This document shows positions 5,641 through 12,089 of a stretch of DNA of 12,089 nucleotides, one piece after another. A model generated the notes under the pieces. It was not told where the DNA came from. It searched no databases and was given only the letters and a program-made list of their open reading frames with translations. Both the position numbers and the translations under genes were made by a program. The DNA is taken from positions 1 through 12,089 of the forward strand of contig JAIRUU010000076.1 in NCBI GenBank assembly GCA_031254225.1, written 5' to 3'. How positions within the stretch are numbered: the stretch's first letter is position 1; the number at the start of each line of letters is the position of its first letter. Source of the stretch: Candidatus Elusimicrobium euhamitermitis. Lineage in GTDB: Bacteria; Elusimicrobiota; Elusimicrobia; Elusimicrobiales; Elusimicrobiaceae.

Positions 5641-6261
5641 TTATCTGATTGAAATCAGCGTCAGCCCGAGACTCACATCCGCCAGACTGTCAAAATAAGC
5701 CAGCGCGTGCGGCAGTTGCCCGTCCAAATACGGCTGATACTGCGTAAAATTCATGCTTATCGCGCCGCTCTGCATTTTGGATGGGTAGGCGGCGTTCTCG
5801 TCATAAAAATAAGTAAAATTACCGTCCCCCACCTTGCGCTTTATTTCCAGCGTGCCGTCTTTGTTAAAATGCGCTTTTTTTATTTCGCCCGCTGGCCGCA
5901 GCAGCGCAAAAATAAATTTTTCAAACCTGCTTTTTATAAGACCCGTATTAATGTCCGGCAAAACATAGTCGTAGCTGACGCCGTTGTCGTCCATCGCGCC
6001 GTCCACTATTTTCGCGCCCAGCGGGCCCATTATTTTTATGCTGTAAACCGCGTTATCCGTCTTTTTGACTATAAGCACGCCTTCCAGCGGCATGTCCCGT
6101 ATAACGGAATCCACTTTAAACGCGGCCGCCGTTTCCCCGTTAGAGAAAAAAGAGGGCACGGCGCGGTCTTTCGCCGCCGCGGCGTTGTTTTTAGTACCCA
6201 GGCTCGCGCACGCGCTGACGGAGAGCGCCGCAACGGCCAAAATTAAAACCTTTTTTAACAT
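5641..6261 (-). CDS. Outer-membrane-type lipoprotein, LolB/DUF3261-like fold suspected
   Basis: A 206-residue protein with a lipoprotein signal: MLKK, hydrophobic residues 5-15, and lipobox VSA-Cys18. Ala at +2 rather than Asp suggests transfer to the outer membrane. After a low-complexity Ala/Asn/Lys linker (to about 32), the body alternates short strands, as in EGVLIVKKTDNAVYSIKIMG (60-79) and TLEIKRKVGDGNFTYFY. This resembles LolB- or DUF3261-type half-barrel lipoproteins that carry lipids or lipoproteins. That resemblance is by eye only and no diagnostic motif was found. It is the first gene of a two-gene minus-strand operon with the coiled-coil protein. Upstream, TATACT (minus strand, 6300-6295) could be a -10 box giving a leader of about 27 bases; the ribosome binding site is weak (GTGGCGG). 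Confidence 0.8.
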   Translation of the reverse strand: MLKKVLILAVAALSVSACASLGTKNNAAAAKDRAVPSFFSNGETAAAFKVDSVIRDMPLEGVLIVKKTDNAVYSIKIMGPLGAKIVDGAMDDNGVSYDYVLPDINTGLIKSRFEKFIFALLRPAGEIKKAHFNKDGTLEIKRKVGDGNFTYFYDENAAYPSKMQSGAISMNFTQYQPYLDGQLPHALAYFDSLADVSLGLTLISIR

Positions 6262-6291
6262 AATTTTACCGCCACTTTCTGCAATCTTTAA

Positions 6292-6309
6292 TATAGTATA
6301 TTATATAAT
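6292..6309 (+). promoter_or_regulatory. Probable near-leaderless promoter of the long operon
   Basis: The 48-base gap between divergent start codons holds only A/T-rich DNA. TATATT (6297-6302) ends 7 bases before the ATG at 6310, and TATAGT (6292-6297) is an alternative -10 box. No Shine-Dalgarno sequence precedes the ATG. ATATTAT-ATAATAT at 6298-6311 is a perfect palindrome that runs into the start codon. On the minus strand the overlapping TATACT (6300-6295) would serve the lipoprotein gene. A/T richness makes -10-like matches common by chance, so the exact box is uncertain. Confidence 0.4.
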
Positions 6310-7332
6310 ATGCAAAATTTAAGCGTTTATTTTTTTTGCGCTTTAAGCGCATTTTTGATTACTTCTGTTTCCGTCCCCCTCATAGTAACGCTGCTGGACG
6401 GCAAATTTACGGATATTCCCTCCGGCTTGAAAACCCACTCCGGCGCGGTGCCGCTGGCCGGCGGGCCCGCGCTTATGGCGGGCATATTTTTAAGCCTGTT
6501 AATAGTGCGCCTGACAATCCCTTTTCCTACGGGCACGCTGCACAGCCTGCGCGGCGTTCTGGCGGGCGGACTTATAATTTTTGCGGCGGGCCTTGTTGAC
6601 GACATCAAAAAACCGGCCGGCATAAGCGCGCTGACAAAATTCGCCGCGCAGACGGCCGCTGCCGCCGCGCTGATTTTCTACGGCGTAAAAATAAATTTTG
6701 TCGGCAGCAATATTTTATCTTATATCCTTACGGTACTGTGGGTAATAGGGCTGACAAACGCTTTTAACCTGCTGGATATCGTTGACCTGCTGGCCGTCAG
6801 CCAGGCGTGCTGCGCGGCGTTGTTTTTTATAATCATAGCGCTGCCCTCCGAACAGATTTATGTAAATTTCACTGCCTGCGCGCTGCTGGGCGCGGGCATA
6901 GGTTTTGCGCCGTATAACGTCAGCAAACGCTGCAAAAGTTTTATGGGGGACTCGGGCAGCATGCTGCTCGGCTTTACGCTGGCCGCGGCCTCAATGGGCG
7001 CGCAATATTCTTTTAAAAATCCGGCGGCCGTGCTTGCGCCGCTTTTAATTCTCGCCGTGCCTTTGTGGGACACGGCGTTTGTGTTTACGGCAAGAATTAT
7101 GCAGCGCAAAAATCCGTTCAAAGGCTCGCCGGACCACGCGGTTATACGTCTGCAAAAATACGGTTTAAGTTCAAACTCCGTCGTAATTGTGTTTCTTGCG
7201 GCGTCAATAATTTACGGCGCGCTGGCGCTGCTGCTGATACACTTAAATCCCTTTTGGACGTCGGTAATTTTAACCCTTACAATCCTTGACGCGCTTGCCT
7301 GCGGCGTTTATATTTATAAACTGAAAACATGA
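6310..7332 (+). CDS. WecA/TagO/MraY-family polyprenyl-phosphate sugar-1-phosphate transferase
   Basis: A 340-residue polytopic inner-membrane enzyme expected to move a sugar-1-phosphate from a UDP-sugar to undecaprenyl phosphate, the first step of a lipid-linked glycan. Family motifs: DIPSGLKTHSGAVPLAGGP (35-53, with Asp35 and His43), the Asp pair GLVDD (94-98), NAFNLLDIVDLLA (150-162), FMGDSGS (211-217), PLWDT (251-255) and PDHAVIRL (274-281). The Asn and Asp positions of the usual NxxNxxDGxDGL motif are kept, but both glycines are replaced (DI and DL). The cytosolic loop has DHAVIR where WecA/TagO enzymes have a HIHHR-like motif. This looks like a divergent WecA-like enzyme rather than the peptidoglycan enzyme MraY; the sugar cannot be told. 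Its stop overlaps the next start (ATGA), so it is translationally coupled to the FAD enzyme. It heads the long operon. Confidence 0.88.
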   Translation: MQNLSVYFFCALSAFLITSVSVPLIVTLLDGKFTDIPSGLKTHSGAVPLAGGPALMAGIFLSLLIVRLTIPFPTGTLHSLRGVLAGGLIIFAAGLVDDIKKPAGISALTKFAAQTAAAAALIFYGVKINFVGSNILSYILTVLWVIGLTNAFNLLDIVDLLAVSQACCAALFFIIIALPSEQIYVNFTACALLGAGIGFAPYNVSKRCKSFMGDSGSMLLGFTLAAASMGAQYSFKNPAAVLAPLLILAVPLWDTAFVFTARIMQRKNPFKGSPDHAVIRLQKYGLSSNSVVIVFLAASIIYGALALLLIHLNPFWTSVILTLTILDALACGVYIYKLKT

Positions 7333-8615
7333 AAGTAAAAAATCTGATTATAGGCGCCGGCGTGACGGGCCTGAGCGCGGCTTACCACCTGCAAAAACTG
7401 GGCAAAAAAGATTTTGCGGTGCTGGAACGCGCGGCGGAGCCCGGCGGCGTCTGCGCGTCCGTAACGCATAAAAATTTTACTTTTGATTACGGCGGCCACG
7501 TCGCGCACGCGCGCCGCGCTTATACGCGCGAACTGCTTAAAAAACTGCTCGGCAAAAACGCGGCTTTAATAAAAAGAAAAGCGTGGGTTTATTTGCAAAA
7601 CACGTTTGTCCCGTTCCCTTTTCAGGCAAATCTTTCATATCTTAAACCGGAAATTGTGGAAGAATGCGTAACTGCCCTTGTCGCCGCGCGCAAACACAAA
7701 AAACATATTTTTGAAAATTTTGCGGATTTTGCATTGTCGTCGTACGGAGAAGGGATTTATAAATATTTCATGCGTCCGTATAATGAAAAACTCTGGCGCG
7801 CAAAAGCCGAGGATTTGAGCTGCGTCTGGTGCGCGGATTTTGTGCCGCAGACCGACATGGAGGACATTGTAAAAGGCGCGTATTTTAAGACGCGCGCAAG
7901 TTACGGTTACAATACTGATTTTATTTATCCTAAAACGGGCGGCATAGGCGCGCTCGCGCGCGCGCTGGCGGCTGAAACGGAAAATATTTTTTATAACACG
8001 GAAGTAAAAAAAATTGACGCCGTTAAAAAAATGGTCTTTACAAACAAAGGCATTTTTGAGTATGAAAATTTAATCAACACTTCGCCGCTGAAAACTTTTG
8101 TCTCGGCGTGCGGCGGTCTTGAAAAAAATATTTATGAGGCGGCAAAAGAACTCAAAAACAATAAAGTTTACGTCTTAAACCTCGGCGTAAACCGCGCGGT
8201 TGAAAATATAAGCTGGGTCTATTTCCCCGAAGACAAATTTAAATTTTACCGCGCCGGCGTGCAGAGCGGGTTTTCCCCCTCCGTCGCGCCGGAAGGCTGC
8301 GGCGCGCCGTACGTTGAAATTTCCGCCGCGGGAAACTCCAAAAAACCTGATTTTAAAAAACTTGAAAAAGAAATTACCGCCGCGCTTAAAGACGCGGGAA
8401 TATTAAAAAATGAAGATAAAATCCTCGCCGCGCTGTGGCTGGAAATTAATCCGGCTTACGTCACTTACGACGCGCGGCGGGAAATCGTCGTCCCGCAAAT
8501 TATAGCCGCGCTCAAAGAAAAAAATATTTACGGCGTTGGCCGTTACGGCGCGTGGGAATATTCTTTTATGGAAAAAAATATTTTAGACGCCAAAGAGCTG
8601 GCGCAAAAATTGTAA
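7329..8615 (+). CDS. FAD-dependent amine-oxidase/UGM-like oxidoreductase
   Basis: A 428-residue flavoprotein. The dinucleotide-binding motif is GAGVTG (9-14) in LIIGAGVTGLSAAYHL. The acidic end of the second strand is in VLERAAEPGG, followed by a FDYGGH block typical of the HemY/amine oxidase/UDP-galactopyranose-mutase superfamily. A MRPYNEKLWRAKAEDLSCVW stretch and the YPKTGGIGALARAL block are characteristic of relatives found in polysaccharide clusters. The C-terminal GVGRYGAWEYSFMEKNI matches the FAD-contacting end of such proteins. The precise reaction is not readable. UDP-galactopyranose mutase itself and protoporphyrinogen oxidase are both possible annotations, but neither is secured. 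The start codon overlaps the stop of the WecA-like gene by four bases (ATGA), which argues for a joint role in making a surface sugar. Translation here probably depends on coupling because no ribosome binding site is visible. Confidence 0.85.
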   Translation: MKVKNLIIGAGVTGLSAAYHLQKLGKKDFAVLERAAEPGGVCASVTHKNFTFDYGGHVAHARRAYTRELLKKLLGKNAALIKRKAWVYLQNTFVPFPFQANLSYLKPEIVEECVTALVAARKHKKHIFENFADFALSSYGEGIYKYFMRPYNEKLWRAKAEDLSCVWCADFVPQTDMEDIVKGAYFKTRASYGYNTDFIYPKTGGIGALARALAAETENIFYNTEVKKIDAVKKMVFTNKGIFEYENLINTSPLKTFVSACGGLEKNIYEAAKELKNNKVYVLNLGVNRAVENISWVYFPEDKFKFYRAGVQSGFSPSVAPEGCGAPYVEISAAGNSKKPDFKKLEKEITAALKDAGILKNEDKILAALWLEINPAYVTYDARREIVVPQIIAALKEKNIYGVGRYGAWEYSFMEKNILDAKELAQKL

Positions 8616-8638
8616 AATATGTCAACGGAGTACTGCTC

Positions 8639-9763
8639 ATGAAAATTTTATTTTACGGCGGAAGTTTTGACCCTGCGCATAAAGGCCACGCGGCCCTGCT
8701 TGCCGCCGCCGTGCGGGAAATCAAGCCTGACGCCGCACACATAATTCCGGCGTACCACTCCCCCTTTAAAGAACGCTCCAACACGCCTTTTGAGTTGCGC
8801 ATGGAAATGGCGAAAAACGCTTTTAAAAATATTTCCGCCCGTCTTATTTTTGACAATTTTGAATATAAACGCCAGCGCAAAACTTATACCTGCGAAATAA
8901 TTGAACATTTGCAAAAAATCTACGATAAGCCGGAACTTTTTATGCTGGTCGGCACGGACGCGCTTAATGAAATCCCGTCGTGGAAACAGCCGGATTTTAT
9001 TCTGAAAAACGCAACCGCCGTAGCGGGAAAACGCGCGGGGCTTGCGGCAAAAGAAAAACTGCCTTTCAAATACCGCATATTAAAAACGCGGCTGCCGAAA
9101 GTTTCTTCTTCGCAAATCCGCCTGGAAATTTTAGTCAACGGCGAAGCGGATAGAACTGTCGGCCCGTCGGCCGGAATTATCACAAAACACAGACTTTATT
9201 TTCTTAACCTGCACGACTGGCTTAAAAAAAATCTGAAAGAAAACCGCTATCTTCACACGCGCTCCGTCGCCGCGCTGTCCGCCCAGCTGGCGGTTATCAA
9301 CGACGCGTATCCGGAACGCGCCGCGCTTTCCGCGCTGCTGCAGGACACCGGCAAAAGCCTGCCGGACAAAGACCTGATAACATACGCTAAAAAGTGCGGG
9401 ATAAAACCGCCGTTTTATGATTTAATCCTTTGCCACGCGCCGGACTTGCTGCATTCTTACGTCTCGTCGCACATAGCGCAGACGAGATTCGGCATAACGG
9501 ACGAACTTATTTTGAACGCCGTGGAACGCCACACGCTGGGTGCGGCGGACATGACGGTGTACGACAAAGTTTTATACGTCGCGGACATAGCGTCAAAAGA
9601 CCGCAAATACAAAGGCGCGTTTACGCTGCGCGACCTGGCTTTAAAAGATTTGGAGCGCGCCGCTATGATAGCCGCGGGCATGAAAATTATTTTTACCATT
9701 AACGAGGGCAAATGGTTATGCCCGCAGGGAAATATTACATGGAATCACCTGTTAAAAAAGTAG
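8639..9763 (+). CDS. nadD: NadD-YqeK fusion: nicotinate-nucleotide adenylyltransferase plus HD domain
   Basis: A 374-residue two-domain protein. Residues 1 to about 192 are NadD, which makes nicotinic acid adenine dinucleotide from nicotinate mononucleotide and ATP. It has the nucleotidyltransferase motif GGSFDPAHKGH (7-17), FMLVGTDAL (101-109) and the SSSQIR signature (156-161). Residues 200-374 match YqeK, an HD-family hydrolase (diadenosine tetraphosphate hydrolase in studied members): ENRYLHT with His206, QD at 235-236, His272, ERHT with His298, and YVADIASKDR with Asp316. The HD motif histidine is Gln (codon CAG, 9341-9343), so metal binding may be altered. In many bacteria nadD and yqeK are neighbours, and fusions are known in mycoplasmas. 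I chose ATG 8639 because GGAG lies 10 bases upstream and the conserved MKILFYGGSFDP start follows directly. An in-frame ATG at 8552 would add 29 residues that overlap the FAD gene. Confidence 0.93.
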   Translation: MKILFYGGSFDPAHKGHAALLAAAVREIKPDAAHIIPAYHSPFKERSNTPFELRMEMAKNAFKNISARLIFDNFEYKRQRKTYTCEIIEHLQKIYDKPELFMLVGTDALNEIPSWKQPDFILKNATAVAGKRAGLAAKEKLPFKYRILKTRLPKVSSSQIRLEILVNGEADRTVGPSAGIITKHRLYFLNLHDWLKKNLKENRYLHTRSVAALSAQLAVINDAYPERAALSALLQDTGKSLPDKDLITYAKKCGIKPPFYDLILCHAPDLLHSYVSSHIAQTRFGITDELILNAVERHTLGAADMTVYDKVLYVADIASKDRKYKGAFTLRDLALKDLERAAMIAAGMKIIFTINEGKWLCPQGNITWNHLLKK

Positions 9764-10653
9764 TCAACATTTTAATTATATTTGTCTTCCTGCTGGTTTT
9801 GGCGGGCGCGTTCACAGCGCAGCAGAAAAGCTATGTTTCGCGTTTGTACGCGGGAAAAACCGACGAGCCGCTTAATATTGTTTTTTTGGGCGAACCCGCG
9901 CTCATCATGACTTATACGCCCGCCGCAAAAATTATAAATATCACAAACGCGGACCTGCCCGCGCCGAAAAAAACCAAAAACCCGCCGCCGGAATTAACGC
10001 CCGACGAAAAGGCGTTAAAACTGCTGGAAACAAAAAAAATAACGCCTCTCCATGTCAAATATTTTGTGCCGGAAACAAGCTCGGACGTTTTTTGGGCGGA
10101 TTTTAAAAACACGATTTCTTCCTGGCGGCATAACCCGCTGCTTTTAGTAAAATACGTTTATAATTACGCCAAAGCTTACGCGCGGCACAGGACGAACATC
10201 GCGCCGTATGAATTTGCTCTTTTGACTTTGGGCTCGCTTAAACTTGAGATGACGGATTTTTCCGTCGCGCTTGACGCGCCGCAGCCTAAAAACGCCCGCG
10301 CCAGACAGCCCGACGCCGCGGCCGGCAATTCCCCCCTTACCGCGGAAAACCACCCGCTGATAGTTGAAATTTACAATGCCTCCGGCAGCAAAGGCGCCGC
10401 GCTGGAACTGACGCAGTACTTAAGAAAATTAAACGAACAGGGACAGTTAAGTATTGACGTTCTTCAATACGATACCAACCCTAAGATTGAAGAGATCACG
10501 CAGATTATTGATTATACCGGCCGCAATAAAGAATTAAAACAGCTGAGCCTCGCGCTTGACCTGCGGGACAGCGAATTGTTCAGGGAAAAAAATCCGTCCG
10601 CTTTCTGCGACGCGAAAATCATAATAGGCACAAATTTTAAAATGCCTAAATAA
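9739..10653 (+). CDS. Degenerate LytR-CpsA-Psr-type protein with LytR C-terminal domain
   Basis: About 304 residues. Residues 6-25 are a membrane anchor (VKKVVNILIIFVFLLVLAGAF). The C-terminal 90 residues match the LytR_C domain: VEIYNASGSKGAALELTQYL, a VLQYDT strand, TQIIDYTGR and KIIIGTNF. The middle faintly follows an LCP (LytR-CpsA-Psr) domain, with LNIVFLGEPALIMTYTP where LCP proteins have their first strands and a TNIAPYEFALLTLGS block near its end. The arginines and aspartates that bind the polyprenyl-pyrophosphate glycan in LCP enzymes are missing. Ligation of glycans to peptidoglycan is therefore unlikely; binding or scaffolding is possible. Its place between nadD-yqeK and rsfS is where LCP genes commonly sit. 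The start is uncertain: ATG 9739 has AGGGA eight bases upstream, while in-frame ATGs at 9712 and 9718 would overlap the fusion gene more. The ends overlap by 25 bases, implying coupling. Confidence 0.78.
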   Translation: MESPVKKVVNILIIFVFLLVLAGAFTAQQKSYVSRLYAGKTDEPLNIVFLGEPALIMTYTPAAKIINITNADLPAPKKTKNPPPELTPDEKALKLLETKKITPLHVKYFVPETSSDVFWADFKNTISSWRHNPLLLVKYVYNYAKAYARHRTNIAPYEFALLTLGSLKLEMTDFSVALDAPQPKNARARQPDAAAGNSPLTAENHPLIVEIYNASGSKGAALELTQYLRKLNEQGQLSIDVLQYDTNPKIEEITQIIDYTGRNKELKQLSLALDLRDSELFREKNPSAFCDAKIIIGTNFKMPK

Positions 10654-10685
10654 ATGCTAAACTTTTACTTTACGGGGAACAATTT

Positions 10686-11108
10686 ATGAATACAAAAAAT
10701 ATTGTTTTACAAACCGCCAGACTGGCAGACGCGCAAAAAGCGGAAGACGTTAAAGTCATTGATCTTAAAGGACTTTCGTCGCTGTGCGATTTTGTCGTCA
10801 TAGCGACGGCAACTTCCCGCCCGCATCTGGAAGCGACGGAGGAAAACGTCAGCCGCGAGCTTAAACAGTTCGGCGTCTTCAAAACCAACCGCGACGGCGG
10901 GGAATCAAACATGTGGCGCGTGTCCGATTACGGTAATTTCATGTTCCATCTTATGACAAAAGAGGCCAGGGAATTTTACGCGCTTGAGAAAATTTTCAGC
11001 TTCGGCAAAGTAATCTCATGGCAAAAACCCGTAAAGCCCGCCGCGCCGAAAAAGAAAGCCGCCGCCAAAAAAACAAAAAAAAAACCGGCTGCTAAAAAGA
11101 AAAAATAA
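10686..11108 (+). CDS. rsfS: Ribosomal silencing factor RsfS with lysine-rich tail
   Basis: A 140-residue protein. Residues 1 to about 112 are the RsfS fold, which binds large-subunit protein L14 and blocks subunit joining in starvation or stationary phase. Landmarks are VIDLKGLSSLCDFVVIATATS (24-44), the SRPHLEA helix, MWRVSDYGNFMFHLM (76-90) and EAREFYALEKIF (93-104). Residues 114-140 form an added tail of Lys, Ala and Pro with 14 lysines in 27 residues, like histone H1 or nucleic-acid-binding tails; typical RsfS proteins end near residue 105-120. The tail DNA contains A7-C-A10 at 11067-11084, prone to slippage. The start is supported by GGGGA 8 bases upstream. argS begins two bases after the stop. 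The gene order nadD-yqeK-LytR-like-rsfS is widely conserved and supports the call. Confidence 0.95.
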   Translation: MNTKNIVLQTARLADAQKAEDVKVIDLKGLSSLCDFVVIATATSRPHLEATEENVSRELKQFGVFKTNRDGGESNMWRVSDYGNFMFHLMTKEAREFYALEKIFSFGKVISWQKPVKPAAPKKKAAAKKTKKKPAAKKKK

Positions 11109-11110
11109 TT

Positions 11111-12089
11111 ATGTTAGAAAAATTTAAAGCGGAAATAGAACTTAAATTAAAAAGCGGCGAATATTTTGCCGGCGCGCAGCTGCCGCCGCTGGAAATTTCG
11201 CCGGCGCCGGCGCATACGGGCGCGGATATTTCAATTTCCTGGCCGCTTTCCGCCGCAAAAATTTTAAAGAAAAACCCGCTGGAAATAGCAAAAGCCGCCG
11301 CAAAAATACTGCAAAGCGCAAACAGCGTAAAAGACGCGCAGGCCGCGCCGCCTGGTTTTGTAAATATTATTTTGGACGACGGGTTTATTTCAAACGCCTC
11401 GCTTGACCGACGCCTTAAAGACAGAAACGCGGGCGAAAACAAAGCGCGCGCGCTTATAGAATTTGTGTCCGCCAATCCGACGGGCCCGCTGCACGTGGCC
11501 AGCGGCCGCGGCGCAAGTTTGGGCGACAGTCTTGTCAGAATTTTAAACGCCGTAGGCATAAACTGCGACGCGGAATATTATATTAACGACGCCGGAAACC
11601 AGGCGGAACTTTTGGGCGCTTCCTTAAAAGCCCGCACCGAAGGCAGAGAGCCGCCGGAAAACGGTTACCACGGCGATTATTTGACGGACATGGCCGCGGA
11701 AATTAAAGACAAATGCGCCGGCTGGACGGAAAAAGAATTTTCTTCTTACGCTATTGAATATTTAATTAAAACTCATCAGGAAGATATGGCGGCGTTTAAC
11801 GTAAATTTCACGCGCTGGTTCAGGGAGTCTGAACTTTATAAAGAGGATTTACCGTCTAAAACCTTGGACTTTTTGAAATCAAGAAATCTGGCTTATGAAA
11901 AAGACGGCGCGGTCTGGTTCGGTTCCACAAAGGACGCGGACGATAAGGACCGCGTGCTTGTGCGCGCCGACGGGCGGCCGACGTATTTTCTGGCGGACAT
12001 TGCTTATCATAAAAATAAATTTGACCGCGGATATTCGCGTCTGATTGATATTCTTGGCGCGGACCATCACGGCTATGTGCCGCGCATGA
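11111..12089 (+). CDS. argS: Arginyl-tRNA synthetase, N-terminal part, runs off window
   Basis: The first 326 codons of a class I aminoacyl-tRNA synthetase that charges tRNA-Arg; the frame is open to the window end. Residues 1-100 are the N-terminal tRNA-binding domain (with PPGFVNIIL at 80-88). The catalytic domain begins with ALIEFVSANPTGPLHVASGRGASLGD (114-139). It also has YYINDAGNQAELLG (157-169), an RADGRPTYFLADIAYH block, and ILGADHHGYVPRM at the window edge, all typical of bacterial ArgRS. The HIGH-type ATP-binding motif reads HVAS (128-131), where most ArgRS have HVGH or HIGH; the second His is Ser. The KMSK-type motif and anticodon-binding domain lie beyond the window. There is no clear ribosome binding site; ATG 11111 is two bases after the rsfS stop, so translation is probably coupled. 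An undivided ArgRS would be about 550-580 residues. Confidence 0.95.
   Translation, partial: MLEKFKAEIELKLKSGEYFAGAQLPPLEISPAPAHTGADISISWPLSAAKILKKNPLEIAKAAAKILQSANSVKDAQAAPPGFVNIILDDGFISNASLDRRLKDRNAGENKARALIEFVSANPTGPLHVASGRGASLGDSLVRILNAVGINCDAEYYINDAGNQAELLGASLKARTEGREPPENGYHGDYLTDMAAEIKDKCAGWTEKEFSSYAIEYLIKTHQEDMAAFNVNFTRWFRESELYKEDLPSKTLDFLKSRNLAYEKDGAVWFGSTKDADDKDRVLVRADGRPTYFLADIAYHKNKFDRGYSRLIDILGADHHGYVPRM

Noticed and set aside
8552..8638. Earlier ATG giving 29 more residues to the NadD-YqeK fusion
   Set aside because: It overlaps the FAD gene, adds a sequence without NadD similarity, and the ATG at 8639 has GGAG upstream and begins exactly at the conserved NadD start.
9430..9702. 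Reading frames on both strands inside the NadD-YqeK fusion
   Set aside because: They are out-of-frame shadows of a well-conserved gene; GC-biased codons create long open shadows throughout the window.

Overview
The window looks like a piece of the chromosome of a Gram-negative, anaerobic-type bacterium, most probably an elusimicrobium (Elusimicrobiota). This is inferred from the style of the type IV prepilin (GFTLLEM start followed by an AVERSKATEAFEIL-type helix), from a lipoprotein and MsbA-type exporter that imply an outer membrane, and from the gene order nadD-yqeK / LytR-like / rsfS / argS. No database was consulted, so the taxonomic call is tentative. Synonymous codons are strongly biased towards GCG/CGC-type codons in a genome of moderate GC, with AT-rich intergenic DNA.

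Layout. (1) 1-275: AT-rich DNA with no convincing gene, ending in a copy of a dispersed hairpin repeat. (2) 276-2414: an MsbA-type ABC exporter (minus) and a small MerR-family regulator (plus), divergent, with two near-leaderless promoters back to back around a 13-base palindrome. (3) 2415-3149: two tRNA-Pro genes (anticodons GGG and CGG) with a strong terminator, bracketed by inverted copies of a composite palindromic repeat, followed by a textbook sigma-70 promoter. (4) 3150-4988: a single-gene unit encoding a very large prepilin: a normal pilin N-terminus followed by about 460 residues with about 65 cysteines in repeated modules. It ends in tandem intrinsic terminators. (5) 5190-6261 (minus): a two-gene operon of an outer-membrane-type lipoprotein and a membrane-anchored coiled-coil protein, both of unknown function. 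(6) 6310-12089 (plus): a tightly packed operon of a WecA/TagO-like phospho-sugar transferase, an FAD-dependent amine-oxidase-like protein, a NadD-YqeK fusion, a degenerate LytR-type protein, RsfS and the start of ArgRS, which runs off the window.

How the genes work together. The first two genes of the long operon suggest synthesis of an undecaprenyl-linked surface glycan. The next genes follow a housekeeping order seen in many bacteria (NAD synthesis, YqeK, LytR/LCP, ribosome silencing), here extended to arginyl-tRNA charging. Several conserved proteins carry departures from family-invariant residues: the YqeK-type HD motif is QD, the ArgRS HIGH-type motif is HVAS, the transferase DGxDGL-type motif is DIVDLL, and the LytR-type protein has lost its recognisable LCP catalytic core. 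The most striking single object is the giant cysteine-rich prepilin.
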